Shown in pieces: positions 1 to 6,928 of a DNA stretch of 8,359 bases. A program made the position numbers and the translations under genes. The first letter of the stretch is position 1; the number at the start of each line of letters is the position of its first letter. This DNA comes from Rudanella sp. Its GTDB lineage: Bacteria > Bacteroidota > Bacteroidia > Cytophagales > Spirosomataceae. The notes under the pieces were generated by a model. It was given only the letters and a program-made list of their open reading frames with translations, ran no database searches and had not been told where the DNA came from. Location: positions 1-8,359 of the forward strand of contig JAJAYX010000448.1 of NCBI GenBank assembly GCA_026785985.1. The letters are read 5' to 3'.

Positions 1-926
1 GCATCGGCCACGGTCATCATGCCCCCATCCAGAAACGTTTCGATGGTGTAGCCTTCCTGAGCAGGAACGTAAATATCGTCGCCCCGGATTTCGAGTTGAA
101 TGCCGAGCCGTTTGAACACGTCGGGGATAATGCCGAGTTCGGGCACCCGGCAATTTTTGATCGTGATTTCGGATTGCGTCATGGCTGCCAGGCCAATAAA
201 CGAACCAATCTCGATCATGTCGGGCAGCATCGTGTGTTCGCAGCCTTTCAGTTCCGAAACGCCCTCGATCGTGAGCAGGTTAGAACCAACGCCCGAAATT
301 TTGGCTCCCATGCTGTTGAGCATCCGGCTCAGTTGTTGCAGGTACGGTTCGCAGGCCGCGTTGTAGATCGTGGTGATGCCTTCGGCCATCACAGCCGCCA
401 TCAGCACGTTGGCCGTTCCCGTCACCGATGCTTCGTCTAAAAGCATATAGGCACCCTTGAGGTGGTCGCCCTCGACGCGGTAAAAATCACCGTCGAAATG
501 GAAGGTAGCGCCTAATTTCTCGAAGCCCAGGAAGTGGGTATCTAACCGCCGACGACCAATTTTATCGCCACCGGGCCGGGGGATCCGCCCCTTTTTGAAA
601 CGGGCGAGCATTGGTCCCAGCAACATCACCGACCCCCGCAGGGCCGATGCCTTGCGCTTGTAGGCATCGGTATCTAAGTGATCGAGGTTCACGCTGCTGG
701 CCTGAAATCGGTACGACGACTCGCCAACCCGTGTTACCCAAACACCCAGATCGCCCAGCAGGTCGATGAGTTGGTTCACATCGCGGATGTTCGGAATGTT
801 ATGAATGGTGACGGGTTCGCTGGTCAGTAAAACCGCGCATAGAATCTGGAGAGCCTCGTTTTTGGCTCCCTGGGGCACTAATTCGCCTTTGAGCTGCCGC
901 CCACCGGTGATTTTGAATGAGGACAT
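1..926 (-). CDS. murA: UDP-N-acetylglucosamine 1-carboxyvinyltransferase (partial, 3' end outside window)
   Basis: This enzyme transfers enolpyruvate from phosphoenolpyruvate to UDP-GlcNAc, the first committed cytoplasmic step of peptidoglycan synthesis. The translation starts MSSFKITGGRQLKGELVPQG and shows the MurA landmarks: K22-N23 in the GAKNEAL motif, the ALRGSV segment with R97, and the mobile active-site loop PRPGGDKIGRRRLDTHF. About 308 residues are visible of a family length near 430-440, and the C-terminal part, including the PHPGFPTD region, lies off the left edge. The start ATG (924-926) gives an N-terminus that fits the family closely. The gene begins 13 nt after the stop of the DUF4290 gene, so the two are almost certainly one operon. 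The oddity is that the usual catalytic cysteine of the loop (Cys115 in E. coli) is aspartate here (D121). In other MurA enzymes that change keeps activity but blocks fosfomycin alkylation. The assignment is very secure. Confidence 0.97.
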   Translation of the reverse strand, partial: MSSFKITGGRQLKGELVPQGAKNEALQILCAVLLTSEPVTIHNIPNIRDVNQLIDLLGDLGVWVTRVGESSYRFQASSVNLDHLDTDAYKRKASALRGSVMLLGPMLARFKKGRIPRPGGDKIGRRRLDTHFLGFEKLGATFHFDGDFYRVEGDHLKGAYMLLDEASVTGTANVLMAAVMAEGITTIYNAACEPYLQQLSRMLNSMGAKISGVGSNLLTIEGVSELKGCEHTMLPDMIEIGSFIGLAAMTQSEITIKNCRVPELGIIPDVFKRLGIQLEIRGDDIYVPAQEGYTIETFLDGGMMTVAD

Positions 927-939
927 ATTTTGTCAAGAT

Positions 940-1896
940 TTACCGTTTGCGCCGGTCGTTGTTGCGGGGGCCTGCCGGGCGGGAACCGCGTTCGGTTGGG
1001 CCGCTGTTGCCCCGAAAATCGTTGCGACCACCCGTGTTGCCATCGTTGTTGCGACCGCCAGGGCCGTTGGGCCGTCCGCCCGTATTGGGGCCATTGTTGC
1101 GCCCACCGAGGCCGGGGTTGTTCATGTTGCCACGATCGCCAGAACCCATATTTCCCCGTCCGCCGGGGCCATTGTTGGGGCCTCCTGTGTTGCGCTGATT
1201 GTTGCGGGGGCCACCCGAACGACCACCCTGCTGGAAATTACCGTAGCCCTGCCGGTTATTGTTGCCCCGTTGCGGCTGGTTAATGCGCTGGGGTTGTGTT
1301 GAATCGCCGGTGCGTTCGCGGGGGGTTGACTCCATGAGGCCTTCCTGTCGGATCAACGCGATGTCGTCGCTCAGTTTGCCGTTCGAGAGTTCGATAATGC
1401 TCTGATAAATCGTTTCGTCTTCTATCGACTCTTTGTTCCAGATGATATAGAATGACTTCATCAGGCGAAACAAATACGACACAAACTCCCGTTTTTCTTC
1501 GGGGTATTCCCCCGCAATGGCTTTGGCAATCAACAGGTCGATGTTGTGGCCAAAATGCTTGAAGCGGAGCCGATGCGTATTGTAAGGTACGGTTTGCGGT
1601 TGTTTGCCGAGGGCTTCTTCCGACGGGGGCGGATAGGGACTGTCAACATCGAGGGTAAAATCTGATATGATATACAGATCGTCCCAGAGTTTGTTGTAGT
1701 AATCCTGCCCATCTTTCATGTTCGGGTGGATCTGGCGCATCAATTCGACGAGGATGTGGGCGTAGCGTGTGCGTTGCTCCCGATCCTCAATGTTGACCAT
1801 GTTGCCAACTAATTTTTGGATATTACTGCCGTATTCTTTCAATCTGGTGATTTGATTCGTATGAGTACCAACAAAAGTAAGCATTTTATGGCCCAT
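940..1896 (-). CDS. DUF4290 domain-containing protein with Gly/Asn/Arg-rich tail
   Basis: The function is unknown. DUF4290 is a Bacteroidota family that I know mainly as a neighbour of murA, as seen here. Residues 15-187 form the domain, with the recognisable stretches LKEYGSNIQKLV, NIEDREQRTRYA, LWDDLYIISDF, LRFKHFGHNID and SFYIIWNKES. This part looks helical and soluble, and I see no signal peptide or membrane segment. Residues 188-318 are a low-complexity tail rich in G, N, R and P with several GGR/RGN motifs and a basic RRKR end; it is probably disordered. The start at 1896 gives MGHKML; an in-frame ATG at 1884 (residue 5) is equally possible, since neither has a clear ribosome binding site. 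murA follows after 13 nt, so a role linked to the cell envelope or precursor supply is conceivable but unproven. The family call is firm; the function is not known. Confidence 0.9.
   Translation of the reverse strand: MGHKMLTFVGTHTNQITRLKEYGSNIQKLVGNMVNIEDREQRTRYAHILVELMRQIHPNMKDGQDYYNKLWDDLYIISDFTLDVDSPYPPPSEEALGKQPQTVPYNTHRLRFKHFGHNIDLLIAKAIAGEYPEEKREFVSYLFRLMKSFYIIWNKESIEDETIYQSIIELSNGKLSDDIALIRQEGLMESTPRERTGDSTQPQRINQPQRGNNNRQGYGNFQQGGRSGGPRNNQRNTGGPNNGPGGRGNMGSGDRGNMNNPGLGGRNNGPNTGGRPNGPGGRNNDGNTGGRNDFRGNSGPTERGSRPAGPRNNDRRKR
943..1335 (-). repeat. Degenerate low-complexity coding repeat (G/N/R/P tail of the DUF4290 protein)
   Basis: This stretch encodes residues 188-318. On the plus strand it reads as irregular repeats of GTTGTTGC, CCGCC and GGGGCC blocks, which translate on the minus strand as GGRNN, GPNN, GGRGN and similar units. 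The repeats are not tandem with a fixed period; they look like a degenerate expansion of Asn, Gly and Arg codons. The composition leaves long open frames on the opposite strand too, and these are not genes. Arg-Gly-rich tails are often flexible and can bind nucleic acid or acidic surfaces, but nothing here shows that directly. Confidence 0.75.
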
Positions 1897-1903
1897 TAGG
1901 GCT

Positions 1904-1922
1904 TGCTGAACATTTTTCAGCA
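1904..1922 (-). promoter_or_regulatory. Perfect 7-bp stem hairpin just upstream of the DUF4290-murA unit
   Basis: TGCTGAA (1904-1910) and TTCAGCA (1916-1922) are perfectly complementary around a 5-nt loop; a T-G wobble and one more C-G pair can extend the stem. It lies in the 39-bp gap between the DUF2442 stop and the DUF4290 start, ending 7 nt before the ATG at 1896. There is no T-run after it on either strand, so it is not a classical intrinsic terminator. It could stabilise or process a shared mRNA, weakly terminate the upstream pair, or affect ribosome access. The structure is seen directly; the role is a guess. Confidence 0.4.
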
Positions 1923-1935
1923 GGAAAGCAATGGC

Positions 1936-2211
1936 TTAACCAATAGATTTATAGGCGTTTGTTTGATTCGTTCCGAGGAACATTTCGACATGATAAATAG
2001 TATCTGAGTCAGCAAAAATCAAGGTGTCTCCACCCGAAATGTGATACTCTTCGCGTTGAGACCGGGTTAATTGAGCTATATCAGGAAACTGATTTACAGG
2101 AACATAAATCAAACGACCATCTTCAAATTGAACGCCGAGGTAGCCTTCCCGGTCAAATATCAATTCGTCTATCACTGGTTTTGTTTCAATATATCCTCTT
2201 GGCGTACTCAT
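1936..2211 (-). CDS. DUF2442 domain-containing protein
   Basis: This is a 91-residue cytoplasmic protein of the DUF2442 family. The family features visible are the strand pattern LGVQFEDGRLIYVPV, the segment where a target residue is set (FPDIAQLT), and the closing strand and turn with GGDTLIFADSDTIYHVEMFLG. It has no signal peptide or membrane helix. Its ATG (2209-2211) overlaps the TGA of the upstream DUF4160 gene (2208-2210) in an ATGA arrangement, which suggests translational coupling. DUF4160 and DUF2442 genes are recurrent neighbours in many bacteria and have been discussed as toxin-antitoxin-like pairs, but I know of no established biochemical activity. The C-terminus here is slightly longer than the minimal domain. 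The family call is good; the function is unknown. Confidence 0.8.
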   Translation of the reverse strand: MSTPRGYIETKPVIDELIFDREGYLGVQFEDGRLIYVPVNQFPDIAQLTRSQREEYHISGGDTLIFADSDTIYHVEMFLGTNQTNAYKSIG

Positions 2212-2480
2212 TGCTGGATTGATTTAGTTTTTCTGCCGTTTCGAAAGTCGTCAATGATGGGGGTGATGGCCTTACTATTTGCCCGAAGAATTTTTTGACA
2301 CTGGCTCAGTTCTCTAGCTGTCGGGTCGACATTTTCAAATACATCAACTGTGTCCAGCCAAATTTTTGCCGGATTACTTTTGCGGCTTTTCGTGTTCGAT
2401 ATGTGTACGTGTAAACGCTCTGAGAGATCGTAGCTGTACAAATGAAAGATGAGATGGCCCCAAACGGCCAGTTTTGGCAT
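2208..2480 (-). CDS. DUF4160 domain-containing protein
   Basis: This is a 90-residue protein of the DUF4160 family. The hallmark is visible near the N-terminus: an LIFHLYSYDLSERLHVHIS segment with the conserved His-Val-His, followed by a short insertion and AKIWLDTVDVFEN. A helical C-terminal part (ELSQCQKILRANSKAITPIIDDF) ends in a basic tail. The start at 2480 gives MPKLAVWGHLIF, which fits the family opening, although no Shine-Dalgarno sequence precedes it. It is the first gene of a two-gene unit with DUF2442 and overlaps it by 4 bp. A candidate Bacteroidota-type promoter and a tandem 9-nt repeat lie directly upstream. The role is unknown; a TA-like module is one possibility. Confidence in the family is good. 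Confidence 0.8.
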   Translation of the reverse strand: MPKLAVWGHLIFHLYSYDLSERLHVHISNTKSRKSNPAKIWLDTVDVFENVDPTARELSQCQKILRANSKAITPIIDDFRNGRKTKSIQQ

Positions 2481-2481
2481 T

Positions 2482-2499
2482 GGTTAATTGGGTTAATTG
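2482..2499. repeat. Tandem 9-nt direct repeat (GGTTAATTG x2), possible operator
   Basis: Two perfect, directly adjacent copies of GGTTAATTG occupy 2482-2490 and 2491-2499. They sit immediately upstream of the DUF4160 start codon and downstream of the candidate -7 element, where a repressor binding the two half sites could block transcription or early elongation. They may also be chance AT-rich sequence. Confidence 0.35.
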
Positions 2500-2503
2500 C
2501 CTA

Positions 2504-2538
2504 TAAAAGTAAGAACTTTACGGCGCAATTTGTTCAAA
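2504..2538 (-). promoter_or_regulatory. Candidate Bacteroidota-type promoter for the DUF4160-DUF2442 unit
   Basis: Read on the minus strand, TTTG (2538-2535) is followed after 23 nt by TACTTTTA (2511-2504). These match the Bacteroidota -33 TTTG and -7 TAnnTTTG elements except for the last base of the -7 box. The 23-nt spacing is at the upper end of what is usual. The implied leader is about 16-18 nt. This lies in the 72-bp divergent spacer shared with the RidA gene, for which I could not find a good promoter match. Confidence 0.35.
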
Positions 2539-2552
2539 CCGATCACTTCACG

Positions 2553-2981
2553 ATGCGCTCTGTCCTGTTTACTCTATCAATAATTGGTTTTATGGCTATT
2601 TCAACCCCTTCCGAAGCCCAAACGCCCGCTCTCCCTCCGCCTTATTCCGATGCCGTCGATGCCGGGGGAATGCTCTATGTGTCGGGGCAGATTGGCCGCC
2701 TGAACGGGCAGTTGGTCACGGAATCATTTGCCGCCGAAGCGCATCAGGTCATGAAGAACGTGGGTGAGATTTTGCGCAAACGAATGCTGACCCACGACGA
2801 CCTGGTGAGCGTGACGATTTATCTGAAAGACATGAAAAATTACGCGGCCATCAACGAGGTTTACAGAACCTATTTTCGGGGGAGCCGCCTGCCCGCCCGC
2901 GTCTGCATTGCCGTGGCCGATTTACCCATGAACGCCAACGTCGAAATTGCCGGCATCGCCCAAATGAAACGGGTGAAGTAA
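2553..2981 (+). CDS. Exported RidA/YjgF/UK114-family protein
   Basis: RidA-family proteins form trimers; the archetype hydrolyses reactive enamine/imine intermediates of amino-acid metabolism. Residues 28-142 carry the fold: PPYSDAV at the N-terminus, the MLYVSGQIG strand, AAEAHQVMKNVGEIL helix, LVSVTIYLKDM, AAINEVYRTYF, and the closing ARVCIAVADLP and NVEIAGIAQ strands. R116 matches the carboxylate-binding arginine of E. coli RidA (R105), C118 the nearby cysteine, and E131 the conserved glutamate (E120), so the active-site set appears intact. I chose the ATG at 2553 because it places a classical signal peptide at the N-terminus (MRSVLFTLSIIGF, then AISTPSEAQ), predicting export to the periplasm. 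Classical RidA is cytosolic. An in-frame start at 2442 would bury this signal and overlap the divergent gene. The MATE pump follows after 40 bp. The substrate is unknown. Confidence 0.88.
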   Translation: MRSVLFTLSIIGFMAISTPSEAQTPALPPPYSDAVDAGGMLYVSGQIGRLNGQLVTESFAAEAHQVMKNVGEILRKRMLTHDDLVSVTIYLKDMKNYAAINEVYRTYFRGSRLPARVCIAVADLPMNANVEIAGIAQMKRVK

Positions 2982-3021
2982 GACGTTGGATGGTGGATTT
3001 TGCATAGTAGACATTTTTTGA

Positions 3022-4410
3022 ATGAACCTTCGCTCCCTGCGCCCCGAACTGGCTGATACTGTTCGACTTAGTTTTCCCATCGTGATTGCCCAATTGGGGG
3101 TGGTGCTCATGGGTGTTACCGATAATTTGTTTGTGGGCCGCTTGCTCGGTGTCGTGCCGCTGGGGGCTGCGGGCCTGGCCAACTCGCTGTCGTTTCTGGT
3201 GTCGAGCATTGGCATCGGGGGCCTGTCGGTGGTGTCGGCAATGGTGGCGCGGGCCAACGGGCAGGGCGACAAATCCGAAATCAATCGCCTTTTTCGGGCT
3301 TCGTTGCGGGTCGCTTTGCTCTTTAGCCTCGTGTTTGGCGGGATTTCGGCAGGGGTGGGCTGGTATTTTGAGTGGTTCGGCCAAACGCCCGAAGTCACGC
3401 AGATGGGCCGAGAATTCATGCTCATTCTGAGTGTTTCGACCTTACCCTTACTGATTTTTGTGGCTGCCCGGCAACTAGCCGACGGTCTCCGGCAACCCCG
3501 CGTGGCCATGACCATTACTATGTCGGCTCTGGCAATCAATGCCTTGTTCAATTATCTGCTTATTACGGGGGCGGGGCCATTTCCGCGCCTTGGCCTGAAT
3601 GGGTCAGCTACGGCCACGTTGATTTCACGGATTTTTATGGCTGTGGCTATGCTGGCTTATGTCTATCGGTCGCGTTTGTTCCGGCCCGTTTTGCAGGCAG
3701 TTTATAACCAACTGCCCACCACGAATCAGATGCGCGATATTATGCGGTTGGGCTTGCCGGGGGGCTTAACATTTTTCTTCGAGATTGCTGCCTTTTCCAT
3801 TGCCGCCGTTATGATTGGGTGGTTAGGAGCTACCCAATTGGGTGCGCACCAAATTGCCATCAACATGGCTTCAACTACGTATATGATTGCCACGGGAATC
3901 TCCACGGCCGGGGCCATTCGGGTGGGCAACGCTGTGGGCATGGGCGATGTGTTGCGGATTCGCCGGGCCGGAATTGCCGCTTTCTTGCTGGCTACGGGCT
4001 TCATGACCCTGTGCGCGCTGCTGTTTTTTACCGCCAACGATCTGCTGGTCAGTCTTTACATTCGCGACAACCCCGAAGTGGCTCAACTGGCGGCCTCGCT
4101 GGTGATTGTGGCCGGTTTTTTCCAGCTTTCCGATGGCATTCAGGTGGTGGGCATTGGCACGCTCCGGGGCCTGTCCGACGTGAACGTGCCGACCTGGATC
4201 ACGCTGTTTGCCTACTGGGGAATGTCGTTGCCACTGGGGTATTGGCTGGCTTTCCCGCTGAAAATGGGCGCGACTGGTGTCTGGCTGGGGCTACTTATTG
4301 GCCTCACCGTGGCGGCCGTTTTGCTTACCTACCGCTTCTTTAAGTTAGCCAATCGCTACCGGGCTACGGCATCTGATTCAGCAACTGCTCCCGCGTCGGT
4401 TTTGCCGTAA
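3022..4410 (+). CDS. MATE family (NorM-type) multidrug/cation antiporter
   Basis: This 462-residue inner-membrane protein has the size and the roughly twelve hydrophobic segments of MATE exporters, which use a Na+ or H+ gradient to extrude cationic and aromatic drugs. The two six-helix halves are recognisable, each with its start-of-bundle motif: SFPIVIAQLGVVLMGVTDN with D34 in TM1, and LGLPGGLTFFFEIAAF with E254 in TM7. LGLNGSATATLISR near residue 190-203 is the conserved loop and TM6 start. D371 in QLSDGIQVVGIGTLRG is in TM10. D34, E254 and D371 correspond to the carboxylates implicated in cation coupling in Vibrio NorM, which favours the NorM branch. The C-terminal tail after residue 443 is short and polar. 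The ATG at 3022 has no obvious ribosome binding site. It may be co-transcribed with the RidA gene 40 bp upstream. The substrate cannot be told. Confidence 0.94.
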   Translation: MNLRSLRPELADTVRLSFPIVIAQLGVVLMGVTDNLFVGRLLGVVPLGAAGLANSLSFLVSSIGIGGLSVVSAMVARANGQGDKSEINRLFRASLRVALLFSLVFGGISAGVGWYFEWFGQTPEVTQMGREFMLILSVSTLPLLIFVAARQLADGLRQPRVAMTITMSALAINALFNYLLITGAGPFPRLGLNGSATATLISRIFMAVAMLAYVYRSRLFRPVLQAVYNQLPTTNQMRDIMRLGLPGGLTFFFEIAAFSIAAVMIGWLGATQLGAHQIAINMASTTYMIATGISTAGAIRVGNAVGMGDVLRIRRAGIAAFLLATGFMTLCALLFFTANDLLVSLYIRDNPEVAQLAASLVIVAGFFQLSDGIQVVGIGTLRGLSDVNVPTWITLFAYWGMSLPLGYWLAFPLKMGATGVWLGLLIGLTVAAVLLTYRFFKLANRYRATASDSATAPASVLP

Positions 4411-4452
4411 CGGCGTTACACAATCGGGCCGGCTGGATGATAAGGAAGCGAC

Positions 4453-5205
4453 TTAGGCAGGCCGGGTTCGAACGACGTTCAGTTTTTTCATTAACTCCGC
4501 CCGGTTGTTTTCCGAAATATCAATGGGTTCCTGCTGAGTGGTCAAGTACAGTTGATTGCGTTCCACCCGCCCCAGGTGGTCAAGGTTAATGAGTATGGAG
4601 CGGGAAAGCCGGTAAAAATTAGGGGCCGAAAAGTAGGGAATCAATGCCCCCAAATTCATGGACAAAACGCGCGGCTTCGGGTCGCTTATCTGAAAAAGCT
4701 TGACGTAAGATCCGTCGGCCAGCAGATAAAGTACCTCCTGCGGTACAATTCGTTCGTACCCTTTCCCGATGGGCAGGTAAAGTATTTTGGGTTCTGGCGC
4801 GGAAACAACAGAGACTGACTGAACTATAAGCTGGTGCTGCTCATAGGCCAACTCAACCTGAATAACCAATTCGCGCCGACGAAACGGCTTGAGCATAAAG
4901 GCCGCCGGACGAGTCAGACGGGTTCGGCTCACGGTCTCCTCCTCCGAATTGGCGGTCAGGAAAATAACCGGCACGGGTTGCCGCAGCAACAGAGCCTCAA
5001 CGGTGTCGATACCATCGGCAGAAGAGCCTTCCAGCCGTATATCCGCAATAATCAGGTCGGGCCATTGCTGCTTAACTGCCGCAATGGCTTCGGTGTAAGT
5101 CCGGGCAATAGCCAGAATGCGATGCCCTGCCTGTTGCAATGCCTGTTTAATGTCGGTTGCGGTTAGCAGATCGTCTTCGATAAGCAAAATCTGTAGTGAA
5201 TCCAT
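4453..5205 (-). CDS. LytTR-family response regulator
   Basis: This 250-residue cytoplasmic regulator belongs to the two-component pair with the kinase directly upstream. Residues 4-120 are a receiver domain with the full phosphorylation set: acidic pocket E10-D11-D12, phosphoacceptor D55 (in LIIADIRLEG), the switch threonine T84 (IFLTANS) and K106 (FMLKPF). Residues about 143-245 form a LytTR DNA-binding domain, seen in YLPIGKGYERI, VLYLLADGSYVKLF, FYRLSRSILINLDHLGRVER and the closing PIDISENNRAELMKKL. Such domains bind paired short direct repeats upstream of target genes. The start at 5205 gives MDSLQILLIEDD, ideal for a receiver. Only 4 nt separate it from the kinase stop, so they are co-transcribed. 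It converges with the MATE gene over 42 bp, with no strong terminator seen. The target genes are not identifiable from the window. Confidence 0.95.
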   Translation of the reverse strand: MDSLQILLIEDDLLTATDIKQALQQAGHRILAIARTYTEAIAAVKQQWPDLIIADIRLEGSSADGIDTVEALLLRQPVPVIFLTANSEEETVSRTRLTRPAAFMLKPFRRRELVIQVELAYEQHQLIVQSVSVVSAPEPKILYLPIGKGYERIVPQEVLYLLADGSYVKLFQISDPKPRVLSMNLGALIPYFSAPNFYRLSRSILINLDHLGRVERNQLYLTTQQEPIDISENNRAELMKKLNVVRTRPA

Positions 5206-5209
5206 GTGG

Positions 5210-6928
5210 TTATAGTGTGAATGTCATGGAAAATCGGGTGCCGCTGTCGGTGCTGAACTGGCTAACACCATCAAGCTGGGCGACCTGAATAGCAATGAGT
5301 TGCATACCAAATCCGCCATCGGGTAGGGTGCTGCGGCCCGTGTACAAACCCGGCCCGTTGTCGGCAATACGGAGCGTTAGTTGCTGGCCTTTTTGATGAC
5401 CTGCTACGGTCAGGCAAGGCGTGTCGTTGTCGGGGAAGGCGTATTTGCAGGCGTTCGTTACCAGTTCAGTCACGATCAACCCGATGGGAAGGGCCTGATC
5501 GGCCGTGATAGCGAGCGTGGGCAAGTCGTAGGTAGTGTTTACGTCGGCATACCCAAACATGTCGATGCCCATTGTGACGAGTTCCGGCACGAATACCGCC
5601 AGATTGAGGGTCATCAGCCGGTCACCATCGTACAACCGTCGGTGCAGCAGCGACATGGTTTCCACCCGAAGCTGGGTTTCTTCAACGGCCCGTTTGGCGG
5701 CCCGGTCGGTCAGGCGGTCCGACTGTAAATTGAGCAGACTCGATACCGCCTGTAGGTTGTTCTTAACGCGATGATTTTGTTCTTTCACCAGTTCGGCGTT
5801 CTGGCGACTGATGCGTTGGTTTTTACGGTTGAGCCGGTAAAACACCACGCTCGTGCCGGCGGCACCCACCAGCAGCACGGCAAACGCCAGCAGCAACACC
5901 TGTTGTACCCGATCTTTTTGGGTCTGCAAGGCCAGTTGGGTTTGCTGGTTGCGGAGTTGGGCTTCTTTCTTCTCCGTCTCGTATTCCATACTCAGGCGGC
6001 TGATGGCCCCATATTGGTCGGCTGCGAACTGGCTTTTTTCTAACTCCCGCAGGGTTTCGAGTTGCTGGTAAGCCAGTGGCCAGTTGCCAACGGCGCGGTA
6101 ATAATCCAGGCTGGTCTGTTCAAGCATAAGCCTTGCGCCTATGGCACTGAGGTTTTGCTGTTTATAGGTCTGTTGGGCATAGATGAGGTATGGTTTGGCC
6201 AAATCGGGTTGGCCAAAACGTAGGTAGGCACTGGCCAGCAGCAAGGAAATATTGATTGTTTCAGCCAGTTTGTGCGTTTGGGTACACAGTGCCAGACTAC
6301 GCTTGTAATACCCAATAGCGCGGGCATCGTTTCGGTCGGTCAGCAGCCCACCATAGACACTGGCAATATAGGCAATCTGCACTGTGTCGTGCAGTTGACG
6401 GGCCAATTGTTCCACTTTTTGGAAATACAGAAACGTGCTGTCAGCCTGCAGGGGTAGGGTCCGTTGTTGGGGCGTTTTGGTGGTTCCGTAAAGTTGCGCC
6501 AAAGCTGAATACCCCTGCATGATGGCTCTTGGTGAATGGATACGTTGGCCTACCTGCAACGCCTGCCGGGCATAACGGCTGGCGCTGGCCCATCGGTTCT
6601 GTGCCATTTCCATATCAAACAGGCGGTGATACACCTTAGCCAACTCGTCGGAGTCGCCCAACGCTTCCCGAATGCGAAGGGCTTTTACAAACCAGAATTG
6701 CGCCGTACGGTAATCGCCCGCCGTACTGTATGTTTTACCAAACAGATAGCAGGCCTCGGCTACGGTTGCTGAATCATTTTTGGGCAGGGCTTCGAGCAGG
6801 ATTTTCCGGGCGTACCACAGTTTGTGGGGTTGCAGGGGCAGGTAAGTGGGCGTTTGCCCATGAGCAAACTTACTACAGACGAGCCAGAGGAAGGCAGTAA
6901 GCAGTAGCGAAGTGATAAGCCGGTGCAT
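5210..6928 (-). CDS. TPR-containing membrane sensor histidine kinase (HisKA_2 type)
   Basis: With the start at 6928 the protein is 572 residues. Residues 1-24 form a signal sequence (MHRLITSLLLTAFLWLV). Residues about 40-315 are helical repeats of TPR type, for example CYLFGKTYSTAGDYRTAQFW and LLLASAYLRFGQPDLAKPYL, probably outside the cytoplasmic membrane. A charged coiled coil (about 315-342) leads into one membrane helix (343-364). A short linker then carries the phosphoacceptor region EQNHRVKNNLQAVSSLLNLQ with H386. The ATPase domain follows: N box ELVTNACKYAF (N492), G1 box IADNGPGL, and G2 box GGFGMQLIAIQVAQL. The HRVKNNLQ motif places it in the HisKA_2/HWE-related class. It presumably phosphorylates D55 of the LytTR regulator, whose start is 4 nt downstream. 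An in-frame ATG at 7042 would add 38 residues ahead of the signal sequence and is unlikely. The signal sensed is unknown. Confidence 0.93.
   Translation of the reverse strand: MHRLITSLLLTAFLWLVCSKFAHGQTPTYLPLQPHKLWYARKILLEALPKNDSATVAEACYLFGKTYSTAGDYRTAQFWFVKALRIREALGDSDELAKVYHRLFDMEMAQNRWASASRYARQALQVGQRIHSPRAIMQGYSALAQLYGTTKTPQQRTLPLQADSTFLYFQKVEQLARQLHDTVQIAYIASVYGGLLTDRNDARAIGYYKRSLALCTQTHKLAETINISLLLASAYLRFGQPDLAKPYLIYAQQTYKQQNLSAIGARLMLEQTSLDYYRAVGNWPLAYQQLETLRELEKSQFAADQYGAISRLSMEYETEKKEAQLRNQQTQLALQTQKDRVQQVLLLAFAVLLVGAAGTSVVFYRLNRKNQRISRQNAELVKEQNHRVKNNLQAVSSLLNLQSDRLTDRAAKRAVEETQLRVETMSLLHRRLYDGDRLMTLNLAVFVPELVTMGIDMFGYADVNTTYDLPTLAITADQALPIGLIVTELVTNACKYAFPDNDTPCLTVAGHQKGQQLTLRIADNGPGLYTGRSTLPDGGFGMQLIAIQVAQLDGVSQFSTDSGTRFSMTFTL

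Noticed and set aside
805..1302. Long plus-strand open frames over the DUF4290 tail and murA start
   Set aside because: They are Ala/Val/Arg- or Pro-rich low-complexity readings opposite a repetitive coding tail, and several frames are open at once. They have no family resemblance.
2442..2552. N-terminal extension of the RidA-family gene
   Set aside because: It would place 37 residues before a clear signal peptide and overlap the divergent DUF4160 start. The ATG at 2553 is far better.
2851..3551. Minus-strand open frames opposite the RidA and MATE genes
   Set aside because: They are shadows of two well-supported plus-strand genes, with no recognisable domain.
4404..4419. Small overlapping inverted repeats (GCCGT-A-ACGGC and GTAAC-GGC-GTTAC) at the MATE stop codon as a bidirectional terminator
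   Set aside because: The stems are only 5 bp (3 bp for the first with a realistic loop), they compete with each other, and no T-run follows on either strand.
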